Source: Achromobacter xylosoxidans A8
Lineage (GTDB): Bacteria > Pseudomonadota > Gammaproteobacteria > Burkholderiales > Burkholderiaceae_B
Assembly: GCF_000165835.1 (NCBI RefSeq)
Contig: NC_014640.1
Span: 434,001 to 498,000, forward strand
Direction: 5' to 3'
DNA: 64,000 nucleotides
Part shown: piece by piece, positions 1-8,913 of the stretch
Layout: each line of letters starts with the position of its first letter
Numbering within the stretch: the first letter of the stretch is position 1
Notes under the pieces: generated by a model
What the model saw: the letters and a program-made list of their open reading frames with translations, nothing else
Database searches by the model: none
What the model was told of the DNA's origin: nothing
Position numbers and translations under genes: made by a program

Positions 1-468
1 GATCTTTGGCACGATCAGATCCAGGTGAATCTGACCTCTGCCTTCCTGTGCTGCAAGCACGTCATCCCCCTCATGAAGAGCGCTGGTGGAGGATCGATTA
101 TCAACATTTCGTCCATCGCCGGGCTGCGTTATGCGGGCAAACCCCAGGTCGGCTATGCCGCCGCCAAGGCCGCCCTGATGCAGATGACGGCCACCACCGC
201 GGTCATCTATGCGCAAGACGGCGTGCGGCTGAATTCGGTGGTGCCAGGACTGATGTTCACGCCCCTGGTGGAACGCCTGGCGCAGAAATACGCCAAGGGT
301 GATTACGAGGGTTTTGTGGCGCACCGCCATGCCCAGGTGCCCGCGGGTCGCATGGGCGACGCCTGGGACGTGGCCCATGCCGTGGCTTTCCTGGCCAGCG
401 ATGAGAGCCGCTACATCACGGGGCAGCAGATCGTGGTGGATGGCGGCATCACCATGGCAACGCGTTGA
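1..468 (+). CDS. SDR family oxidoreductase, 5' end cut by window edge
   Basis: This is the C-terminal part of a classical short-chain dehydrogenase/reductase, an NAD(P)-dependent enzyme acting on alcohols or ketones. The frame is open from base 1, so the Rossmann glycine motif lies outside the window. Visible are the active-site serine in INISS, the catalytic YAAAK (YxxxK) motif, a VVPG segment after the active site and the usual C-terminal segment ITGQQIVVDGG. It lies 15 bases before a second SDR on the same strand, followed by a CMD-like protein and a Bug protein, so it is probably part of a catabolic operon. The substrate cannot be told. Confidence 0.9.
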   Translation, partial: DLWHDQIQVNLTSAFLCCKHVIPLMKSAGGGSIINISSIAGLRYAGKPQVGYAAAKAALMQMTATTAVIYAQDGVRLNSVVPGLMFTPLVERLAQKYAKGDYEGFVAHRHAQVPAGRMGDAWDVAHAVAFLASDESRYITGQQIVVDGGITMATR

Positions 469-483
469 GCGGGGATAGTCGCG

Positions 484-1305
484 ATGAACGTGCATGAGCA
501 AGCGGGCGCCGGACGCCTGGCGGGCAAGGTGGCCTTGATCTTCGGCGCGGGTTGCGTGGGACCGGGTTGGGGCAACGGAAGAGCGATCGCCGTGCGCTTC
601 GCCCAGGAGGGGGCCGTGGTGGTCGCGGTGGACATACGGCCGGAGTCACTGCCCGAGACCCTGGAGTTGGCTGGACGCTACCGGTCCCGCATCGAAACCC
701 AGATCTGCGATGTGGGCGACGCGGCCCAGGTCGCTGCGCTGGTCCAAGCCGTGGCGCGGCGTCACGGGCGGATCGACATTCTGGTCAATAACGTGGGAGG
801 TCCCATTCCCGGCGGTGCGGCGGCGCTGACGCAAGCGGATTGGCGCAGGCAGCTCGACTTGAACCTGACCTCGGTGTTCACCACCTGCCAGCACGTCCTG
901 CCCATCATGCAGGAGCAGGGCGCTGGCGCCGTGGTCAACGTGTCTTCGACCTCGGCCATACGCTGGACCGGCGCGCCGCAGGTCGGCTATGCGGCGGCCA
1001 AGGCCGGCGTAATGCAGTTCGGCCGTGTGGCCGCCGTGGAATACGCCGGCAAGGGGGTGCGCATCAACACCGTCCTGCCGGGCCAGCTCCATACGCCGCT
1101 GGTCGATGCCTTCCTCGCCGGCCAGCAGAGCGCGGGCGACATCGACGCCTTGCTAGAGCGGCGGCGCCGCCGCATTCCGTTGCCGCTTTCCGGCGATGGC
1201 CGGGACACGGCCAATGCCGTGCTCTTTCTCGCCTCGGACGAGGCGCGTTTCATCACCGGAACCGAACTGATCGTGGACGGGGGCATGAGCGCCCGCTGCG
1301 ACTGA
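484..1305 (+). CDS. SDR family oxidoreductase
   Basis: A complete 273-residue short-chain dehydrogenase/reductase. The N-terminal nucleotide-binding loop is atypical (GAGCVGPGWGNGRA near residues 21-34, with extra residues compared with TGxxxGIG), a form seen in a subset of SDRs. VNNVGG (101-106), Ser154/155, Tyr169 and Lys173 complete the catalytic set, and the end has the usual ITGTELIVDGG. A purine-rich GGGGATAG precedes the ATG. It is probably co-transcribed with the upstream SDR and the downstream CMD-like gene. The pairing of two related SDRs suggests successive oxidations or related substrates; this is inference. Confidence 0.9.
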   Translation: MNVHEQAGAGRLAGKVALIFGAGCVGPGWGNGRAIAVRFAQEGAVVVAVDIRPESLPETLELAGRYRSRIETQICDVGDAAQVAALVQAVARRHGRIDILVNNVGGPIPGGAAALTQADWRRQLDLNLTSVFTTCQHVLPIMQEQGAGAVVNVSSTSAIRWTGAPQVGYAAAKAGVMQFGRVAAVEYAGKGVRINTVLPGQLHTPLVDAFLAGQQSAGDIDALLERRRRRIPLPLSGDGRDTANAVLFLASDEARFITGTELIVDGGMSARCD

Positions 1306-1328
1306 AAACCAAGCTGAGGAGAATCACG

Positions 1329-1841
1329 ATGGCGCGAATTGAATATGCGGATATCGCCAGGCCGGAGATCCGGCCGCTGGTCGAACGCATCGAACGGGAG
1401 CGGTCCAGCCTGCCGAATCTCTATCGGATGCTGCTCAACAGCCCGCTGGTGGCGCAGGGCTGGCTGGCCTATCTCACGGCGATACGCCAGCACAGCGGGC
1501 TTGCGCCCAAACTGCGGGAGATGCTCATCCTGCGCGTCGCGGTGCTGAACCAGGCCGATTACGAGTTCGAGCAGCATCTGCCGATCGCCTTGAAAGCGGG
1601 CTGCAACGAAGACCAGGTGCAGGGCTTGAAGACCGGCGATTTCACATCGCTGGACGCGGGCGAGCGCGCGGCCATGGCGTATTGCGATGAGATGACGCGC
1701 GAGATCCGGGTCCGGGACGCTACGTTCGCCGCCGTCCGCGAGGCTTTCGATGCCCGCGCGATCGTTGAGATCACGGCCACGGTGGCCGCGTACAACATGG
1801 TGTCGCGCTTTCTGGAGGCCATACAGATCGACCATGAATGA
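1329..1841 (+). CDS. carboxymuconolactone decarboxylase (CMD)-like protein
   Basis: A 170-residue protein of the CMD/AhpD-like all-alpha fold. The ATG at 1329 is chosen because AGGAGA lies just upstream and the family N-terminus starts here; the same frame runs open further upstream but that stretch overlaps the SDR. The segment APKLREMLILRVAVLN followed by YEFEQHLPIAL is characteristic of the family, but the CxxC pair of true AhpD peroxidases is absent, so a peroxidase role is unlikely. Such proteins are common in Bug-associated catabolic operons, where their exact role is usually not known. Confidence 0.85.
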   Translation: MARIEYADIARPEIRPLVERIERERSSLPNLYRMLLNSPLVAQGWLAYLTAIRQHSGLAPKLREMLILRVAVLNQADYEFEQHLPIALKAGCNEDQVQGLKTGDFTSLDAGERAAMAYCDEMTREIRVRDATFAAVREAFDARAIVEITATVAAYNMVSRFLEAIQIDHE

Positions 1842-1885
1842 ACGGCTGGTCGTACAGCCGGTAAATAAAAACACAGGAGACATGC

Positions 1886-2851
1886 ATGCATAGCTTCAAA
1901 CGATTTGGTGGCGCGTTCGCCTCTCTTGCGCTGGGCCTGGCCCTGAGCGCGCCGGCACATGCCGGCTATCCGGCAAAGCCGGTGCAACTGATCATTCCGT
2001 TCGCGCCGGGCGATACCGACCAGATGCTGCGGCCCATCACCGAGAAGATGGGGCAATACCTGGGCCAGCCCATCGTGATGAACTACAAGCCCGGCGCGGG
2101 GGGAGGCATAGGCGCGGCATACACGGCCTCGGCGGCGCCCGACGGCTATACCATCGTGGGCAGTTCGCCGGGCGCGCTGGTCGTGGTTCCGCTGGCCAAC
2201 AAGGAGATCAAGTACACGACGGAGTCCTTCGCGCCGGTCGCCGCCATATCCCTGGGCGGCATGATGATCGTCGCGCCCGGGAAGTCCAGGTACAAGACCC
2301 TGGCCGACGTGGTGGCCGATGCCAAGGCGCGTCCCGACGCCATCTCCTACGGCACCTCGGGCGCCATGGGCATCAGCCATCTGCTGGGCGAGACGTTCGC
2401 TTCCGAGGCCAAGGTCAAATTGCGCCACATCCCCTTCCAGGGCAGCACGCCGGCGGTCACCGCCTTGCTCGGTGGCCACACGGATATCGCCGTGTCCGCG
2501 GTGGGGCCGGCGCAGGCGCACATCCAGTCCGGCGGCCTGCGGCCGCTGGCCGTCTTCAGCAGCAAGCGGCTGGCGGCCTATCCGGACGTGCCGACTCTGC
2601 GGGAACTGGGCTATGAGGTCGGCAGCCCCACCATCTATGGGCTGATGGCGCCCAAGGGCACGCCGCCCCAGGTAGTCGATGCCTTGTACCAGGCCGCCCG
2701 CAAGGTCGTAGCGGAGCAGGGCGATGAGGTGAACAAGACCCTGGGCGGCATCGGCGCGGAAATCAGCGTGCTGAGCCCGCAGGAGTACGGCGCCTATCTG
2801 CAGGAGCAGCGGGCGTTGTTTTCCAAGGCGATCGGCCTGATCCGCGAATAA
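1886..2851 (+). CDS. Bug/TctC-type periplasmic substrate-binding protein
   Basis: A 321-residue tripartite tricarboxylate transporter receptor of the Bug family. It has a Sec signal peptide ending about residue 26 (AHA before GYPAKP), then LIIPFAPGD, NYKPGAGGGIGA and APDGYT, all typical of Bug proteins that bind carboxylates in the periplasm. AGGAGA precedes the start. An ATG four bases upstream is in a frame that stops at once, which fixes the start. No TctA/TctB membrane genes are near, as is usual for orphan Bug proteins. It closes the SDR/CMD gene group and ends before a strong terminator. Confidence 0.93.
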   Translation: MHSFKRFGGAFASLALGLALSAPAHAGYPAKPVQLIIPFAPGDTDQMLRPITEKMGQYLGQPIVMNYKPGAGGGIGAAYTASAAPDGYTIVGSSPGALVVVPLANKEIKYTTESFAPVAAISLGGMMIVAPGKSRYKTLADVVADAKARPDAISYGTSGAMGISHLLGETFASEAKVKLRHIPFQGSTPAVTALLGGHTDIAVSAVGPAQAHIQSGGLRPLAVFSSKRLAAYPDVPTLRELGYEVGSPTIYGLMAPKGTPPQVVDALYQAARKVVAEQGDEVNKTLGGIGAEISVLSPQEYGAYLQEQRALFSKAIGLIRE

Positions 2852-2872
2852 CCGGCGCGCCAGCGCGCAAAG

Positions 2873-2906
2873 AAAAAGCCCCTTGATTGGCTCAAGGGGC
2901 TTTTTT
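2873..2906. terminator. bidirectional rho-independent terminator
   Basis: A 13-base perfect stem (2874-2886 with 2892-2904) around a 5-base loop, AT-flanked so that each strand ends in a run of T. It lies between the convergent Bug gene and cytochrome gene and can stop transcription from both sides. Confidence 0.9.
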
Positions 2907-2924
2907 CATCGTGGGCGGCGAGTC

Positions 2925-3830
2925 TTACTTGGCCGCATCCACCATGTACTGCACCGCTGCGCGGATATCGTCTTCCGAGGCGTTGGCCGCGCCGCCCTTC
3001 GGGGGCATCGGCGGCTTGCCTTGCATGGCGACCTTCACCATGGCGTCCATGCCGGTCTTGATGAACGGATCCCAGGCGGCCTTATCGCCGAACTTGGGAG
3101 CGTTGGCCACGCCGGTGGCATGGCAGGCGAAGCAGACGCTCTTGTACAGCTTTTCGCCGGCCGGATTGACCGCAGCCGCGGCTTGCGGGGCGGCGGCGGG
3201 AGCCGCCGGTGCGGGCGCCGCAGCGACCGGAGCCGGAGCCGCAGCAGCCGGGGCAGCAGCAGGCGCTGCGGGGGCGGCGGCAGGAGCGGCAGCCGCTTCC
3301 TTCTTGTCGCCTTCCGCGGCCGGAGCGGCGGGTTCGGGCAGGGACGCGCCAGACTTGTTGGCCATGTACACCACGGCGCGCGCGACTTCGTAGTCGGACA
3401 GCGTGGGGTTGCCGCCCTTGGCGGGCATGCCGCCCTTGCCGTGCAGGGCCACGTTCATCATGGCGTCGTAGCCTGCGGTGATGAAGGGCGCCCAGGCGGC
3501 GTTATCGCCCACCTTGGGTGCGCCAGCCACGCCGGCGGTATGACAGGCCGTACAGACGGCGGCGAAAACTTGTTCGCCGGTCTTGAAGACCTTGGGGGCA
3601 TTCGCATCGACCAGTTCAAAACCCGCGACCGGGGCAATGCGCTTGGCGACGGCTTCTTGGGACAGTGTGTCCGAACCCGCTCCTGTCTTGTTGCCCGAGA
3701 CCACCATGTTCACCAATAGGATGATGATGGCGATCGGGATCACGAAAGACAGGACGATCGTGACGATCAGTTGCTTCGGGGTCTTGATGGGGGAGGAGTG
3801 CTCTTCTATGTGTTCCTGCTCGTTGCTCAT
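2925..3830 (-). CDS. membrane-anchored diheme c5-type cytochrome
   Basis: A 301-residue c-type cytochrome with one N-terminal membrane segment (about residues 21-42), so both heme domains should face the periplasm. The first heme site is CTACH (C93, C96, H97) and the second CFACH (C234, C237, H238); likely axial methionines lie in GGMPAKGG and PPMPPKGG. The two domains resemble each other (AWAPF and AWDPF follow the heme sites), suggesting internal duplication. They are joined by a linker of some 55 residues that is almost only Ala and Pro, with a short charged patch. The ATG at 3830 has AGGA upstream; a TTG two codons earlier is less likely. It probably carries electrons to a terminal oxidase. 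Confidence 0.92.
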   Translation of the reverse strand: MSNEQEHIEEHSSPIKTPKQLIVTIVLSFVIPIAIIILLVNMVVSGNKTGAGSDTLSQEAVAKRIAPVAGFELVDANAPKVFKTGEQVFAAVCTACHTAGVAGAPKVGDNAAWAPFITAGYDAMMNVALHGKGGMPAKGGNPTLSDYEVARAVVYMANKSGASLPEPAAPAAEGDKKEAAAAPAAAPAAPAAAPAAAAPAPVAAAPAPAAPAAAPQAAAAVNPAGEKLYKSVCFACHATGVANAPKFGDKAAWDPFIKTGMDAMVKVAMQGKPPMPPKGGAANASEDDIRAAVQYMVDAAK

Positions 3831-4040
3831 GACCAAATCCTGCTAACGGGTACCGGGGGCGCCTGGCGGCGGCAACAGAAAATCAGTACTGCACAAGTCG
3901 GCGGCATGGACGGCCCGCCTTGCAAGCAAACGCTGGATTATATAACGGTGTCATAGACACGCGTCCAATGCATCTGACCGGGTTTTCGCTGAGTTTGACG
4001 GAAGATTTGATCCTGTTCATGCAGTTCCGCGAAAACTGGG

Positions 4041-4046
4041 TACAAT
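4041..4046 (+). promoter_or_regulatory. likely -10 box of the tRNA-Arg promoter
   Basis: TACAAT lies 16 bases before the mature tRNA end. A weak -35 candidate TTCATG (4016-4021) is 19 bases upstream. This is by inspection only. Confidence 0.45.
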
Positions 4047-4062
4047 ACCGCCTCCTTGCGCT

Positions 4063-4137
4063 GCGCCCGTAGTTCAATGGATAGAATGAGAGTTTCCGAA
4101 GCTCTTGATACAGGTTCGATTCCTGTCGGGCGCGCCA
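4063..4137 (+). tRNA. tRNA-Arg (anticodon CCG)
   Basis: A full cloverleaf can be drawn. The acceptor stem GCGCCCG pairs with CGGGCGC (4127-4133), followed by a discriminator G and an encoded CCA. The anticodon stem AGAGT/GCTCT encloses loop TTCCGAA with anticodon CCG, and the T arm is ACAGG-TTCGATT-CCTGT. It reads CGG arginine codons. No integrase or attachment repeat is visible beside it. Confidence 0.95.
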
Positions 4138-4393
4138 CCAAATCAAAGGCTTACGTTTTTTGGGTCCGTTTTGGGACCAAAACGCGCAGATTAATGCGAG
4201 TTCTTTGAGCTTCCAATTACGGCTTCCGGGCAAGCAAATGCTCGGCACAGAGGGCCGCCATCTTCGCCTTTTCTCGTTGGTTCCCGGATGCCCAGCGCGG
4301 CCGGGCCCCGGTCTTGTTAGTCACGCTTAGGCCATTCGAATATCAAAAGAGCCTCATATTCCTTGATTGATATGACGGCCGGGTTTTTCGAAA

Positions 4394-6934
4394 TCAGAAA
4401 TCCACGCTGGCCGAAAGCATGAATGTGCGAGGCGCGCCCAGCCACAACTTGCCGGCGCCTCCCGCCGCCCAATACGCCTTGTTCGCAAGGTTCAGGACAT
4501 TGGCGTTCAGAACCACGTCGTGGCCATCGATCGAAGTCCGATACTGCATGCCGGCATCGAAGATGGTTCGGCCTGCCGTTCTGAGTGAGTTGTCGCGGCT
4601 GTAGAACTGCCCGGTGATGGCCTGCACATTGCCGGTCGCGGTGAGGCCTGGAACGCCCGGCACATCCCATTCGACACCCAGCTTCGCTTGCCATTTGGGG
4701 CGTGCCATCACGAACCGTCCCTGATCCACGCCACCGGCCGTCTTGGTGAGTTCCGCATCCAGATAGGCCACACCGCCCATCAGGCGCAGGCCACTCGTGG
4801 GTTCACCGAAGAAGCCCAGTTCGAGGCCGCGATTGCGCTGCTCACCCTCGAAGGAAAACATGTTCGTCACAGGGTCGACATAGCTGCTGGGCAGTCTGAT
4901 CTGATAGGCACTCAAGGTCGCCGCAAAGTCGCCGAGGTCCAGCTTCACACCCACTTCGTGCTGTTTGGTCTTGTAGGGCGCGAAGATCTCTCCGGCATTG
5001 CTTGCGCCAACCGGCGCGATGGCGCCTTCCCTGAGCCCTTCGGTGTAGTTTCCGTAGATGGATATCTGATTGGTGGCTTTCACCAGCAACGCGGCCGCTG
5101 GCGATGTGGCCGACTCGTCGTAGCGCGATGTGCGGGCACCGGTGGTTATGTTGAAAGACTCGGCGATCACATTCTGGCGCCGCAGGCCCGCCGTCAGCAC
5201 CACACGATCACCGGCAAAGCTCATGGTGTCGGCAATACCTACGCTGGACAGGCGCGACAAGGCGGTCTTGGGGATGTCCGACTTGCCCAGCGGTCTGGCA
5301 GGCGCAGGCCCCCATTGCGGGTCATAAATGTTGGTGTACCAATCGGACGGTAATAGACCGAGCGCGATTGCGGATCGGACTTCCTGCTCGTAGTAGGAGC
5401 CGCTGACCGCTACTTCGTGCTTCACGCCGCCCGTGCGCAGACGCGCCATGACACCGACGTCGCCTGCCGTGCGATCCAGCGACTGTCGTTGCTGTCCAAA
5501 GTTGGTGCGATAGCGCCCATCGTTGTCGGTCACCCTAAAGACCACGCCGAGCACGCCGTTGTAGTCAGTCTTGGCTTTCCCGTAGTTTCCATAGACGATG
5601 ATGTCATCGGTGACATCGGCCTCGCCTCGCAGTACAAAAGCCGAATCCTCTACATTGGAGAAAGTCCAATCCGGCTCCAGCGAGCGACGCGGATTCGGCA
5701 CGTCCGGTCTTTGCAGTCCCGCGCCCACGGTGATACCCCGATTGACACTGCTGCCGTTATCCTTGTTTGCGTACAAGTCGGCCGCCAGCCGCACTCGTTC
5801 GTTGCGCCAGTCCAGGCCGAAGGCGCCCAGCGTGGTGCGTTTCGATTGCCCTTCGACCGACGTGCGGCCATCCTGATACAGCCCGTTGAACCGTATGCCC
5901 ACCTGCTGGTCGTCGCCGAATCGTCGGCCCACATCCACGTGCGTACCGTATTGACCGTCGGACACGAACATGCCGGTCACCCGGGTCAGCGGCTTTTCGG
6001 TCGCCCGTTTCGGAACGAGGTTGATGCTCCCCCCGACAGACCCGCCCGGAGGCATGCCGTTGAGCATGGTGGAAGGTCCCTTGAGCACTTCGACGCGCTC
6101 CACCAGTTCCAGCGGTACCCGGGTGTAGGGCAGCAAACCATAAAGTCCGCCGAAGGCAATATCGCCAGAGTCCACATCGAACCCGCGGATGACGAACGCC
6201 TCGCGGACCGTGCCGCGCATGCCCAGGTCGTAAACCCCGGCATCGGTCGACCCGACAACCCGCGCAAGATCCTGAGCTTGACGTACAGCCTCCTCGGTAT
6301 AGCCGATGGTGCTGAAGGGCGTCTCCATGAAATCCTTGTAGCCGAGCATACCCACGCGGATGCCGGTCGCCACCTTGCCTCCGGCGTACACAGGGGTCAG
6401 ATCGCCACGGTACAGTCCCGTCACGATCACGGGGCTGAGCAGCGTGGCATCGCCGTCGCCTGCGGCTGACTGCCTGGGCGCGCCACTATCGCTTGGCGGA
6501 GCCTGGCGCAGCACGTAACGGCCAGCACCGTTGTCCAGCGCCTCGAATCCACTGTTGGCCAGCAGGTGTGCGAAGCCTTCGCGGATACTGTAGACGCCAT
6601 CTAGCGGTCTGTTCTGCAGTCCGGCCAGACGCTGTGGGTCGTACGTCAGATACACACCCGAGAGGGCGGCGAACTCTGCCAGCACATCGCTCAACTTGCC
6701 GGACGGGATACGGTATTTTTTCTTTTGCTCGCTGCCCGGCGCCTCGCTGGCCGTCGCAACGCCGGGTGAAAGCAGCACGGCTGCGGGCAGACTTGTCAGG
6801 ACACAACTCACCGCCAACGCGAGCAGATTGGCCTTTCGCCGGTACGGAGGTTGTTGGGGGGAGCGGCCTGATTGCGAAGTGCGGACACCGGCTGCCTTGT
6901 CGGCAGACGAGCGTGGAGGTGAGCGAAGCGCCAT
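4394..6934 (-). CDS. TonB-dependent siderophore receptor with N-terminal signalling (STN) domain
   Basis: An 846-residue outer-membrane receptor. After a signal region (about residues 36-62) comes a secretin/TonB short N-terminal domain (YRIPSGKLSDVLAEFAALSG), then a TonB-box-like LLSPVIVTG, a plug domain (FVIRGFDVD, VEVLKGPSTMLNGMPPGGSV) and a C-terminal beta-barrel ending in aromatic SASVDF, as outer-membrane proteins do. The STN domain is known to relay ligand binding to a FecR-type anti-sigma factor. Its neighbours upstream are exactly FecR and FecI homologues in the same direction. The plug resembles FpvA/FoxA-type ferric-siderophore receptors rather than vitamin B12 receptors; the ligand cannot be told. 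The 160-base gap to the FecR gene may hold its own promoter. Confidence 0.94.
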   Translation of the reverse strand: MALRSPPRSSADKAAGVRTSQSGRSPQQPPYRRKANLLALAVSCVLTSLPAAVLLSPGVATASEAPGSEQKKKYRIPSGKLSDVLAEFAALSGVYLTYDPQRLAGLQNRPLDGVYSIREGFAHLLANSGFEALDNGAGRYVLRQAPPSDSGAPRQSAAGDGDATLLSPVIVTGLYRGDLTPVYAGGKVATGIRVGMLGYKDFMETPFSTIGYTEEAVRQAQDLARVVGSTDAGVYDLGMRGTVREAFVIRGFDVDSGDIAFGGLYGLLPYTRVPLELVERVEVLKGPSTMLNGMPPGGSVGGSINLVPKRATEKPLTRVTGMFVSDGQYGTHVDVGRRFGDDQQVGIRFNGLYQDGRTSVEGQSKRTTLGAFGLDWRNERVRLAADLYANKDNGSSVNRGITVGAGLQRPDVPNPRRSLEPDWTFSNVEDSAFVLRGEADVTDDIIVYGNYGKAKTDYNGVLGVVFRVTDNDGRYRTNFGQQRQSLDRTAGDVGVMARLRTGGVKHEVAVSGSYYEQEVRSAIALGLLPSDWYTNIYDPQWGPAPARPLGKSDIPKTALSRLSSVGIADTMSFAGDRVVLTAGLRRQNVIAESFNITTGARTSRYDESATSPAAALLVKATNQISIYGNYTEGLREGAIAPVGASNAGEIFAPYKTKQHEVGVKLDLGDFAATLSAYQIRLPSSYVDPVTNMFSFEGEQRNRGLELGFFGEPTSGLRLMGGVAYLDAELTKTAGGVDQGRFVMARPKWQAKLGVEWDVPGVPGLTATGNVQAITGQFYSRDNSLRTAGRTIFDAGMQYRTSIDGHDVVLNANVLNLANKAYWAAGGAGKLWLGAPRTFMLSASVDF

Positions 6935-7094
6935 GCTATGGACCTTTCGTCAGTAGGGGTGAATACCTCGGACGCCCTCAATGGCGTCTTACAGCGGTAC
7001 ACCGAACGAGACGAAAAATATGCTCATTGCAAGATGTAAGTTCCGAATCGCCTTCGCTCGTGGCGAGCTTTGTCACGAACGGGCCAAAGAGGCA

Positions 7095-8063
7095 TCAATC
7101 TCTTGCAAGCACTGTCACCCAGTATTTCGAGCGACTCTCTATCTTGAGCGGCAACGATTCGGCCAGCACGGCCAGGGCCGCATCGGTGTCGCCGATGGGC
7201 AGCGATCCCGATACGCGCAGATCGGCCACGGCCGGATCACAGCGCAACACGCCCGCACGATAGCGGGCAATTTCGGCAATGACGTCAGCCAGACGCATGC
7301 CCTTGACCAGCAAAATGCCCTTCTCCCACAGGCCGACGTGGTTTTCGATGCGGGCAATGCTGCCCACGCCCGTCCCATCGAACTCGGCTTGCTCGCCCTC
7401 ACGCACAATGCGGGGCGTGCCTCCAAAGGGGCGGATCTCGACGGCGCTCTCCAACACGGCAACCCGAAACCTGTCGGAATCGATTTGCCGCACATTGAAG
7501 CGTGTGCCCAGCGCCCGCACGACGCCAGCCGGCGTATCCAGCAGAAACGGTCGCGGCGTGGCCACGCGGTCCTTCTGCGTGGAAATAAGCACCTCGCCCG
7601 CGACCAGACGGATCCGGCGTTCGGTATCGCTGAACTTGATATTGACCGCGCTGCGGGTGTTGAGCGCCAGATGCGACTCGTCGGGCAGCGTCAGTTGCTT
7701 GCGCTCGCCTGCTGTCGTGCTTACATCGGCGGTCCATTCCCGCCACGGTACGTAACGCAAAGCCAGCATGCCTAGCGGCGCAACCACCAGCAACATGCCC
7801 ACCGTACGCAGGCTGCGGCGACGACCGTTGCTGCGTTGCAGGCTCTCCAGCGCCTCCGCTCCGATTTCGCGAGGAACCTCGTCGAAGACATGGAAGATGG
7901 CTTGCGTCCGCATCCAGGCGGCGGCGTGTGCTGGGCTCTTGCGACACCAGAGCTCAAGAGCTTGACGATCGGCGACTGAAGGTGATTCATACTGAAAGGT
8001 GATGGCCCAAGCCGCCGCCTCTTTCAGGATCCTGCTGTCGATGACGGCAGTGGTGGAAGACAT
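7095..8063 (-). CDS. FecR-family anti-sigma factor / iron-siderophore sensor
   Basis: A 322-residue protein. The ATG at 8063 is chosen because the family N-terminus begins here (AAAWAITFQYESPSVADRQA, with AHAAAWMR further on), 20 bases after the sigma gene stops. A cytoplasmic anti-sigma part is followed by one membrane segment (about residues 87-104) and a periplasmic FecR domain (VSTTAGERKQLTLPDES, ALGTRFNV, VAVLESAVEI). The C-terminal STN-interacting region is complete. Known relatives hold the sigma factor inactive until the loaded receptor signals through the periplasm. Confidence 0.93.
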   Translation of the reverse strand: MSSTTAVIDSRILKEAAAWAITFQYESPSVADRQALELWCRKSPAHAAAWMRTQAIFHVFDEVPREIGAEALESLQRSNGRRRSLRTVGMLLVVAPLGMLALRYVPWREWTADVSTTAGERKQLTLPDESHLALNTRSAVNIKFSDTERRIRLVAGEVLISTQKDRVATPRPFLLDTPAGVVRALGTRFNVRQIDSDRFRVAVLESAVEIRPFGGTPRIVREGEQAEFDGTGVGSIARIENHVGLWEKGILLVKGMRLADVIAEIARYRAGVLRCDPAVADLRVSGSLPIGDTDAALAVLAESLPLKIESRSKYWVTVLARD

Positions 8064-8083
8064 GACGGTGTGTCCGGAGAGGC

Positions 8084-8596
8084 TCAGGCCACGGCCAGGC
8101 AGGCGAGCAAGGCTTTCTGGATATCGCGTCGCACGGTGATCAGCGACATCGTCATGTGTTCGGAGATCTGAGCCAGCGTCATACCGTGAAGCTGTGCCAT
8201 CAGGAAGACCTGGCGGATGCGTGGCGTCATGCCGGCGAGCATGGTGTCGATGCGCACCAGCGCTTCTATGATGAGCAGGCGAGTTTCGGCAGAAGGTGCG
8301 TGCTGCGCGGGAAGCTGCGAGATGGCGTCCAGGTATGCCGTCTCGACCGCCTTTCTGCGCCAGTGATCGACCACCAGGCCCTTGGCGATGTGCGTGAGCA
8401 ACGCACGTGGTTCGTTGCTGTAATGCTGATTGAACGCCTGAGATGACAGGATGCGCAGGAACGTATCGTGAGCGAGATCTGCGGCATCGTGCGCGTTGCC
8501 CAGTTTGCGGCGCAGCCAACCCTGCAACCATCTATGGTCGTTGCAATAGAGCGACTCAACATTCACGGCAGGCGATTGATCAGACAAAAAACTCAT
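8084..8596 (-). CDS. FecI-type ECF sigma factor
   Basis: A 170-residue extracytoplasmic-function sigma-70 factor with region 2 (DAADLAHDTFLRIL, AKGLVVDHWRRKAVE) and region 4 (RQVFLMAQLHGMTLAQISEHM). It is the first gene of a sigma-antisigma-receptor set, so it most likely drives transcription of the receptor gene in response to the ferric siderophore. A Fur-box-like site lies 24-42 bases upstream of the start, in keeping with iron control. Confidence 0.93.
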   Translation of the reverse strand: MSFLSDQSPAVNVESLYCNDHRWLQGWLRRKLGNAHDAADLAHDTFLRILSSQAFNQHYSNEPRALLTHIAKGLVVDHWRRKAVETAYLDAISQLPAQHAPSAETRLLIIEALVRIDTMLAGMTPRIRQVFLMAQLHGMTLAQISEHMTMSLITVRRDIQKALLACLAVA

Positions 8597-8913
8597 GCAT
8601 CACTCTTGCGCATCGAAACAATAATAGGAAGCATTCTCGAATGTAAACTGGTTCGGGACCAGCTGGCAAGAGGCGCGAGGGCTGATCTTGCCCCCGTTTC
8701 ACGGCCACCTCGATACGCGATTCAACATCGCAATCGAAGGCGAGCAAGATGACCAAGGACAAGGAAGACAGGCAGCGGCAGAGGCCAAGAGCGGCCAACA
8801 AAGCCGATCGGCGAAGCGCAGGCAGATGATGATGGGGCAGGCGATGCAGCAGTGCCGGATGCAGACGATCCTAAACACCGTCACGTTGCCACTGAAGCAA
8901 GCGCCTTGATGCG
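8597..8913. other. intergenic region without a supported gene
   Basis: This holds the upstream region of the sigma factor gene and the 3' flank of the GntR gene. Only short open frames are present (for example 8749-8829 and 8688-8909 on the plus strand), rich in Gln, Arg and Lys, with no recognisable motif and no good ribosome binding site. Confidence 0.5.
8620..8638 (-). promoter_or_regulatory. Fur-box-like site before the ECF sigma gene
   Basis: Read on the minus strand the 19 bases match the classical Fur consensus at about 12 of 19 positions by hand comparison, and lie just upstream of the iron-type sigma factor gene. Suggestive only. Confidence 0.4.

Noticed and set aside
4217..4319. 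Short minus-strand frame after the tRNA ending AALCAEHLLARKP, perhaps a remnant of an integrated element.
   Set aside because: No known family, no ribosome binding site and no integrase or att repeat nearby; too short to call a gene or pseudogene.
5417..6469. 350-codon plus-strand frame opposite the TonB receptor.
   Set aside because: It is a shadow of the receptor gene, without family motifs.
4394..6934. Assignment of the receptor as FecA (ferric citrate).
   Set aside because: No ABC genes fecBCDE follow, and the plug segments look more like siderophore receptors; the ligand is left open.
8688..8909. Small plus-strand frame upstream of the sigma gene, rich in Gln and Arg.
   Set aside because: No motif, no good ribosome binding site; composition looks like chance translation.
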